From: Staphylococcus sp. KG4-3
Lineage (GTDB): Bacteria; Bacillota; Bacilli; Staphylococcales; Staphylococcaceae
DNA: 64,000 bases
Assembly (NCBI RefSeq): GCF_033597815.2
Contig: NZ_CP166245.1
Coordinates: forward strand, 2,790,001-2,854,000
Reading direction: 5' to 3'
Of this stretch, positions 58,406 through 64,000 are shown one piece after another. Each line of letters opens with the position of its first letter. Position 1 is the first letter of the stretch. The notes beneath the pieces were generated by a model. That model searched no databases and had not been told where the DNA came from. It saw nothing but the letters and a program-made list of their open reading frames with translations. The position numbers and the translations under genes are program-made.

Positions 58406-61400
58406 TTATTTACCTTCACTATTTTTAGTACGTTTTCTGAACAATAATAATGAACCAATCGCAACAAACAATGATCCTAAGATAGTACTATTTTGATTAT
58501 TAGTTTCACCAGTATTTGGTAAGGTTTTGCTATCTTCTTTTTTATTACTATTTAAACTATTTTTAGAAACCATTTCTGTATTTGATATGTCGCTTACATT
58601 TTCATAGCTTTCTAACTTAGTATTTGATTCATTGTTTGAAGCTACTTTTGAATTTGTGGCTTCATTTATATCTGAATCTACTCCTGGATTTACACCTGGG
58701 TCTACCTCTGGGTCTACGACTGGATCTACATCTGGATCTACGTCTGGATCTACGTCTGGATCTACATCTGGATCTACATCTGGATCTACATCTGGATCTA
58801 CATCTGGATCTACATCTGGATCTACATCTGGATCTACGTCTGGGTCTACATCTCCTGGACCAAATTCAATAATTTCATCTACAGCTGGTGTCGTGATTTC
58901 TTCTGTTGGGTCACCTTCTCCAACTTTTTCACCTGTAATTGGATTAATTGTGATTGGCGTTGTCGTTGTTTTCTCGCCTGGTTTACCTTCTTGTTTCACA
59001 CGTTCCGTGCCTGGTGCTAAGTTTGGATTAAATTCTCGTTTCTTCTCAAATGGCACTTCTGTTTTCGATACTTCTGGTTCACCTGTTTTTGGTCCTACTT
59101 TTGTCACATCGTCTACTGGCGGTGTTACTACTTCCCCTGTCTCTGGGTTCTTAATACCTGGTTTACCTGGTACTTCTTCTGTTGTATCAACCGGTAGGTT
59201 TGGATCAAACTCATCTTTGTGACCTTGCGGTACCTCTTCGCCACCAAATTCAGTAATTTCATCTACAGGCTCTTTAGTGATTTCTTCTGTTGGGTCACCT
59301 TCTCCAACTTTTTCGCCTGTAATTGGATTAATTGTGATTGGCGTTGTCGTTGTTTTCTCGCCTGGTTTACCTTCTTGTTTCACACGTTCCGTGCCTGGTG
59401 CTAAGTTTGGATTGAATTCTCGTTTCTTCTCAAATGGCACTTCTGTTTTCGATACTTCTGGTTCACCTGTTTTTGGTCCTACTTTTGTCACATCGTCTAC
59501 TGGCGGTGTTACTACTTCCCCTGTCTCTGGGTTCTTAATACCTGGTTTACCTGGTACTTCTTCTGTTGTATCAACCGGTAGGTTTGGATCAAACTCATCT
59601 TTGTGACCTTGCGGTACCTCTTCGCCACCAAATTCAGTAATTTCATCTACAGGCTCTTTAGTGATTTCTTCTGTTGGGTCACCTTCTCCAACTTTTTCGC
59701 CTGTAATTGGATTAATTGTGATTGGCGTTGTCGTTGTTTTCTCGCCTGGTTTACCTTCTTGTTTCACACGTTCCGTGCCTGGTGCTAAGTTTGGATTGAA
59801 TTCTCGTTTCTTCTCAAATGGCACTTCTGTTTTCGATACTTCTGGTTCACCTGTTTTTGGTCCTACTTTTGTCACATCGTCTACTGGCGGTGTTACTACT
59901 TCTCCTGTCTCTGGGTTCTTAATACCTGGTTTACCTGGTACTTCTTCTGTTGTATCAACCGATAGGTTTGGATCAAACTCATCTTTGTGACCTTGCGGTA
60001 CCTCTTCGCCACCAAATTCAGTAATTTCATCTACAGCTGGTATCGTGATTTCTTCTGTTGGGTCACCTTCTCCAACTTTTTCACCTGTAATTGGATTAAT
60101 TGTGATTGGCGTTGTCGTTGTTTTCTCACCTGGTTTACCTTCTTGTTTCACACGTTCCGTGCCTGGTGCTAAGTTTGGATTGAATTCTCGTTTCTTCTCA
60201 AATGGCACTTCTGTTTTCGATACTTCTGGTTCACCTGTTTTTGGTCCTACTTTTGTCACATCGTCTACTGGCGGTGTTACTACTTCTCCTGTCTCTGGGT
60301 TCTTAATACCTGGTTTGCCTGGTACTTCTTCTGTTGTATCAACCGGTAGGTTTGGATCAAACTCATCTTTGTGACCTTGCGGTACCTCTTCACCACCAAA
60401 CTCAGTAATTTCATCTACAGCTGGTATCGTGATTTCTTCTGTTGGGTCACCTTCTCCAACTTTTTCACCTGTAATTGGATTAATTGTGATTGGCGTTGTC
60501 GTTGTTTTCTCGCCTGGTTTACCTTCTTGTTTCACACGTTCCGTGCCTGGTGCTAAGTTTGGATTAAATTCTCGTTTCTTCTCAAATGGCACTTCTGTTT
60601 TCGATACTTCTGGTTCACCTGTTTTTGGTCCTACTTTTGTCACATCGTCTACTGGCGGTGTTACTACTTCTCCTGTCTCTGGGTTCTTAATACCTGGTTT
60701 GCCTGGTTTTTCTTCTGTTGTATCAACCGGTAGGTTTGGATCAAACTCATCTTTGTGACCTTGCGGTACCTCTTCGCCACCAAATTCAGTAATTTCATCT
60801 ACAGGCTCTTTGGTGATTTCTTCTGTTGGGTCACCTTCTCCAACTTTTTCACCTGTAATTGGATTAATTGTGATTGGCGTTGTCGTTGTTTTCTCGCCTG
60901 GTTTACCTTCTTGTTTCACACGTTCCGTGCCTGGTGCTAAGTTTGGATTGAATTCTCGTTTCTTCTCAAATGGCACTTCTGTTTTCGATACTTCCGGTTC
61001 ACCTGTTTTTGGTCCTACTTTTGTCACATCGTCTACTGGCGGTGTTACTACTTCCCCTGTCTCTGGGTTCTTAATACCTGGTTTACCTGGTACTTCTTCT
61101 GTTGTATCAACCGGTAGGTTTGGATCAAACTCATCTTTGTGACCTTGCGGTACCTCTTCACCACCAAATTCAGTAATTTCATCTACAGGCTCTTTGGTGA
61201 TTTCTTCTGTTGGGTCACCTTCTCCAACTTTTTCGCCTGTAATTGGATTAATTGTGATTGGCGTTGTCGTTGTTTTCTCGCCTGGTTTACCTTCTTGTTT
61301 CACACGTTCCGTGCCTGGTGCTAAGTTTGGATTAAATTCTCGTTTCTTCTCAAATGGCACTTCTGTTTTCGATACTTCTGGTTCACCTGTTTTTGGTCCT

Positions 61401-64000
61401 ACTTTTGTCACATCGTCTACTGGCGGTGTTACTACTTCCCCTGTCTCTGGGTTCTTAATACCTGGTTTACCTGGTACTTCTTCTGTTGTATCAACCGGTA
61501 GGTTTGGATCAAACTCATCTTTGTGACCTTGCGGTACCTCTTCGCCACCAAATTCAATAATTTCATCTACAGGCTCTTTAGTGATTTCTTCTGTTGGGTC
61601 ACCTTCTCCAACTTTTTCACCTGTAATTGGATTAATTGTGATTGGCGTTGTCGTTGTTTTCTCGCCTGGTTTACCTTCTTGTTTCACACGTTCCGTGCCT
61701 GGTGCTAAGTTTGGATTGAATTCTCGTTTCTTCTCAAATGGCACTTCTGTTTTCGATACTTCTGGTTCACCTGTTTTTGGTCCTACTTTTGTCACATCGT
61801 CTACTGGCGGTGTTACTACTTCCCCTGTCTCTGGGTTCTTAATACCTGGTTTACCTGGTACTTCTTCTGTTGTATCAACCGGTAGGTTTGGATCAAACTC
61901 ATCTTTGTGACCTTGCGGTACCTCTTCGCCACCAAATTCAGTAATTTCATCTACAGCTGGTATCGTGATTTCTTCTGTTGGGTCACCTTCTCCAACTTTT
62001 TCACCTGTAATTGGATTGATTGTGATTGGCGTTGTCGTTGTTTTCTCACCTGGTTTACCTTCTTGTTTCACACGTTCTGTGCCTGGTGCTAAGTTTGTAT
62101 TGAATTCTCGTTTCTTCTCAAATGGCACTTCTGTTTTCGATACTTCTGGTTCACCTGTTTTTGGTCCTACTTTTGTCACATCGTCTACTGGCGGTGTTAC
62201 TACTTCCCCTGTCTCTGGGTTCTTAATACCTGGTTTACCTGGTACTTCTTCTGTTGTATCAACCGGTAGGTTTGGATCAAACTCATCTTTGTGACCTTGC
62301 GGTACCTCTTCGCCACCAAATTCAATAATTTCATCTACAGGCTCTTTAGTGATTTCTTCTGTTGGTTTGCCTCTTTCAACTATTTCACCCGTATTTGAAT
62401 TAATTTTTACAGGTGTTGTCGTTGTTTTCTCACCTAGTTTACCTTCTTGTTTCACACGTTCCGTGCCTGGTGCTAAGTTTGGATTGAATTCTCGTTTCTT
62501 CTCAAATGGCACTTCTGTTTTCGATACTTCCGGTTCTCCATCAACAATTAAATCCTGAGGAGTAGTTATAGTTATTCCATCTAAATTTGTTCTCATTATA
62601 CCGTAGGAATATCTATTAGCCATGTGACTTGATGTAACTAAAAAATTATATTTATTTGTTTTATTAATACCTAAGTCTCTGAGACTAGCTTCCCAAGTTT
62701 TCCCAGCATACGAAGCTGTTATTTTTTCGTTCCTAGCATTATAATTTAATACCACATCATTGAATCTCTGTCCATGAAATTTACCATCATAAATATTCGT
62801 TGTGTTATCAGCATATTGAATTTTATTTATTGGTCTATCTTTAGATCCCAATGCGTTTGAACCAACTTGTCTGCTTGTCCCATCGGTACCATTTGCTACA
62901 AAAGCACCATAACCAATTTTCACTCCGCCAATTTGCCTAAGATTATTTGTTTTATCAGCATCAATTGAATCAGTAGTTCCACCTACATTATTATAAGAAG
63001 TATCAATTTTAAATCCAGAGGCGTTTGCTAAACCTCTATCTCTTAATATACCACCTTGATTCAAGTAGTCTTGTCCAGTTCCCGTTGTAAACATAAATCC
63101 CCAACCATCTGCTCCACTTGTATTTCCTTGATTCATGTTTGCCACTGGTACTACTATTCTAAAATCTTTATTAAAATCAATTTTATTATTGTACTCTAGT
63201 GCCCCGCTTGTTCCTGTATTAGGTTTATTAACTGCATTAATTGCTGTTAAAATCCCTTCATCAGGAAACTCTTGTGGGTATTCTTTATGAGTTACATCAC
63301 CATAACTTTTAAAATTATTTGTTCCTTTTATAGTAATTAATTTATCATTCGTAGACCTAGTTAAATTCTCTGATTTTAACAATGAATTTCTTTCTGATCC
63401 AGCTGGCATACTTCTAGCCAATGTACGAAAGGCCGCCTTAGGCTGACTAGTTTTTTTGTCACTAAAATCTCTTAAAATTTCTGACATAACTGCATTTTTT
63501 ATTTCTTTATCAGTTAAATCAGAAATAGTATTTTCTAACTTATTTGTAATTACTTCCTTTTCACTTTTTTTCAATTCATTGTTAGAAAAATTAGATAATT
63601 CATCACTGATTATTTTTCTATTATTTGTATCCTTTTCATAACTTTGGTCTTTTTGAGGGGCTTCACTATCAACTAGCTTATTCTCTGGGGTTACTTCCTT
63701 TGATTGTTGGTCAGTTGGAGCTATTTTATTCTCTGATAATTTATTCTCTGGGGTTACTTCCTCTGAACTTTGCTCTTTCGAAGTCACTTCATTCTCTACT
63801 GCTTTATTCTCTGGGGTCGCTTCCTCTGAACTCTGCTCTTTCGAAGTCACTTTATTCTCTACTGCTTTATTCTCTGAGATCGCTTCCTCTGAACTCTGCT
63901 CTTTCGAATCTATTTTATTCTCTACTGCTTTATTCTCTGGGGTCACTTCCTCTGAACTCTTGTCTATTAATTTATTCCCCTCAGATACCGATTCATTTTG
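58406..64000 (-). CDS. sasG: SasG/Aap-type LPXTG surface adhesin (5' end beyond window)
   Basis: The frame is open from the stop at 58406 to the window edge, so at least 1865 residues, lacking the signal peptide. In order from the N-terminal side: Glu/Lys/Ser-rich 21-residue repeats (63631-64000), a L-type lectin-like A domain ([37 protein letters not shown]; about 62550-63350), a B region of ten G5 domains alternating with nine E spacers (58860-62538), an Asp-Pro-Asp-Val stalk, LPNTG, a hydrophobic helix and [10 protein letters not shown]. Sortase A anchors it to the wall. In Aap/SasG the lectin domain binds host cells or glycans, and the B repeats self-associate with zinc to build biofilm. 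Confidence 0.92.
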   Translation of the reverse strand, partial: QNESVSEGNKLIDKSSEEVTPENKAVENKIDSKEQSSEEAISENKAVENKVTSKEQSSEEATPENKAVENEVTSKEQSSEEVTPENKLSENKIAPTDQQSKEVTPENKLVDSEAPQKDQSYEKDTNNRKIISDELSNFSNNELKKSEKEVITNKLENTISDLTDKEIKNAVMSEILRDFSDKKTSQPKAAFRTLARSMPAGSERNSLLKSENLTRSTNDKLITIKGTNNFKSYGDVTHKEYPQEFPDEGILTAINAVNKPNTGTSGALEYNNKIDFNKDFRIVVPVANMNQGNTSGADGWGFMFTTGTGQDYLNQGGILRDRGLANASGFKIDTSYNNVGGTTDSIDADKTNNLRQIGGVKIGYGAFVANGTDGTSRQVGSNALGSKDRPINKIQYADNTTNIYDGKFHGQRFNDVVLNYNARNEKITASYAGKTWEASLRDLGINKTNKYNFLVTSSHMANRYSYGIMRTNLDGITITTPQDLIVDGEPEVSKTEVPFEKKREFNPNLAPGTERVKQEGKLGEKTTTTPVKINSNTGEIVERGKPTEEITKEPVDEIIEFGGEEVPQGHKDEFDPNLPVDTTEEVPGKPGIKNPETGEVVTPPVDDVTKVGPKTGEPEVSKTEVPFEKKREFNTNLAPGTERVKQEGKPGEKTTTTPITINPITGEKVGEGDPTEEITIPAVDEITEFGGEEVPQGHKDEFDPNLPVDTTEEVPGKPGIKNPETGEVVTPPVDDVTKVGPKTGEPEVSKTEVPFEKKREFNPNLAPGTERVKQEGKPGEKTTTTPITINPITGEKVGEGDPTEEITKEPVDEIIEFGGEEVPQGHKDEFDPNLPVDTTEEVPGKPGIKNPETGEVVTPPVDDVTKVGPKTGEPEVSKTEVPFEKKREFNPNLAPGTERVKQEGKPGEKTTTTPITINPITGEKVGEGDPTEEITKEPVDEITEFGGEEVPQGHKDEFDPNLPVDTTEEVPGKPGIKNPETGEVVTPPVDDVTKVGPKTGEPEVSKTEVPFEKKREFNPNLAPGTERVKQEGKPGEKTTTTPITINPITGEKVGEGDPTEEITKEPVDEITEFGGEEVPQGHKDEFDPNLPVDTTEEKPGKPGIKNPETGEVVTPPVDDVTKVGPKTGEPEVSKTEVPFEKKREFNPNLAPGTERVKQEGKPGEKTTTTPITINPITGEKVGEGDPTEEITIPAVDEITEFGGEEVPQGHKDEFDPNLPVDTTEEVPGKPGIKNPETGEVVTPPVDDVTKVGPKTGEPEVSKTEVPFEKKREFNPNLAPGTERVKQEGKPGEKTTTTPITINPITGEKVGEGDPTEEITIPAVDEITEFGGEEVPQGHKDEFDPNLSVDTTEEVPGKPGIKNPETGEVVTPPVDDVTKVGPKTGEPEVSKTEVPFEKKREFNPNLAPGTERVKQEGKPGEKTTTTPITINPITGEKVGEGDPTEEITKEPVDEITEFGGEEVPQGHKDEFDPNLPVDTTEEVPGKPGIKNPETGEVVTPPVDDVTKVGPKTGEPEVSKTEVPFEKKREFNPNLAPGTERVKQEGKPGEKTTTTPITINPITGEKVGEGDPTEEITKEPVDEITEFGGEEVPQGHKDEFDPNLPVDTTEEVPGKPGIKNPETGEVVTPPVDDVTKVGPKTGEPEVSKTEVPFEKKREFNPNLAPGTERVKQEGKPGEKTTTTPITINPITGEKVGEGDPTEEITTPAVDEIIEFGPGDVDPDVDPDVDPDVDPDVDPDVDPDVDPDVDPDVDPDVDPDVDPVVDPEVDPGVNPGVDSDINEATNSKVASNNESNTKLESYENVSDISNTEMVSKNSLNSNKKEDSKTLPNTGETNNQNSTILGSLFVAIGSLLLFRKRTKNSEGK
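58697..58851 (-). repeat. 12-bp tandem repeats coding for Asp-Val-Asp-Pro
   Basis: About a dozen units of the pattern TCTACATCTGGA (plus strand; ACATCT/ACGTCT variants) code for DVDP on the minus strand, ending in degenerate [16 protein letters not shown] units. The unit replaces the Ser-Asp or proline-rich stalk seen in other staphylococcal adhesins. Copy number should be slippage-prone. Confidence 0.85.
58860..62538 (-). repeat. G5-E B-region: 384-bp near-identical tandem repeats
   Basis: A 128-residue unit (G5 about 78, E about 50) occurs nine times in full plus a terminal G5. The PTEEIT motif recurs every 384 bases, ten times. The first unit (62538 end) and the last are the most diverged. 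Inner copies differ by a few bases each. Two versions of the joint occur: [10 protein letters not shown] (six units), and [10 protein letters not shown] (three units), with [10 protein letters not shown] in the last. Confidence 0.9.
63631..64000 (-). repeat. 63-bp repeats at the adhesin N-terminal region
   Basis: A 21-residue unit of the form [21 protein letters not shown] repeats at least five times and continues beyond the window. Codons drift more in the units nearest the lectin domain ([16 protein letters not shown]). Confidence 0.8.

Noticed and set aside
58697..62538. Regular repeats considered as a CRISPR array
   Set aside because: Units are contiguous coding repeats of 12 or 384 bases without unique spacers, and no cas genes are present.
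58632..62558. Series of plus-strand open frames (61, 69, about 109 and 196 codons) opposite the adhesin gene, including Ser/Gly-rich frames
   Set aside because: They repeat with exactly the 384-bp or 12-bp period of the antisense adhesin repeats, lack ribosome sites and are explained by the base composition of the G5-E and DVDP codons.

Overview
This window is chromosomal DNA of a staphylococcus. It is AT-rich, and nearly every gene has a strong AGGAGG-type ribosome site. It carries genus hallmarks: a complete crtOPQMN carotenoid operon, a complete staphylopine (cnt) metallophore operon and a SasG/Aap-type LPXTG adhesin. The Crt proteins are clearly diverged from my recollection of the S. aureus sequences, and the lac genes are of the S. 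xylosus lacPH type. I therefore favour a non-aureus, pigmented Staphylococcus; the species cannot be fixed from the sequence alone.

Layout. 1-9.8 kb: a polyprenyl-phosphate glycosyltransferase with a membrane partner cut by the window edge, an MFS exporter, a DUF4015 lipoprotein, a GNAT acetyltransferase, an ABC-type ATPase, a small unknown protein and a second MFS exporter. 10.1-13.7 kb: a ureohydrolase, a 14-TM MFS transporter and a LysR regulator, with a three-half-site operator at the promoter. 14.1-19.5 kb: lacH (beta-galactosidase) and lacP (GPH symporter), divergent from lacR (AraC type), with a cre site. 19.6-25.6 kb: a LysR/YeiH pair, NTF2-like, DUF5996 and ABM-domain proteins, and a DNA photolyase.

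26.3-34.8 kb: the pigment locus. crtO-P-Q-M-N is preceded on the same strand by a TspO gene that overlaps crtO, and by an SDR/DUF2867 gene whose ribosome site sits directly behind a strong terminator hairpin (a possible attenuator). A second TspO-like gene lies upstream. Together these look like one envelope/pigment transcription unit of about 7.5 kb.

34.9-45.6 kb: a truncated gene fragment, a membrane-anchored DUF915 hydrolase, then cntKLMABCDF-cntE, which makes, exports and re-imports staphylopine. Its promoter has a perfect 27-bp Zur-type palindrome and a weaker Fur-like box. 45.8-53.4 kb: a lipoprotein, a sirtuin, an LLM monooxygenase, a channel-gene remnant, and three exported proteins including two phosphatases. 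53.6-58 kb: licT-bglP-bglA with RAT/terminator antitermination and a cre site overlapping the bglP -35 box. 58.4-64 kb: the 3' part of a sasG/aap-like gene with ten G5 domains in near-identical 384-bp repeats, an Asp-Pro-Asp-Val wall-spanning stalk and LPNTG.

The most notable points are the TspO/SDR-extended crt operon with its leader hairpin and nested 36-residue ORF, the operator of the ureohydrolase cluster, and the repeat architecture of the adhesin.
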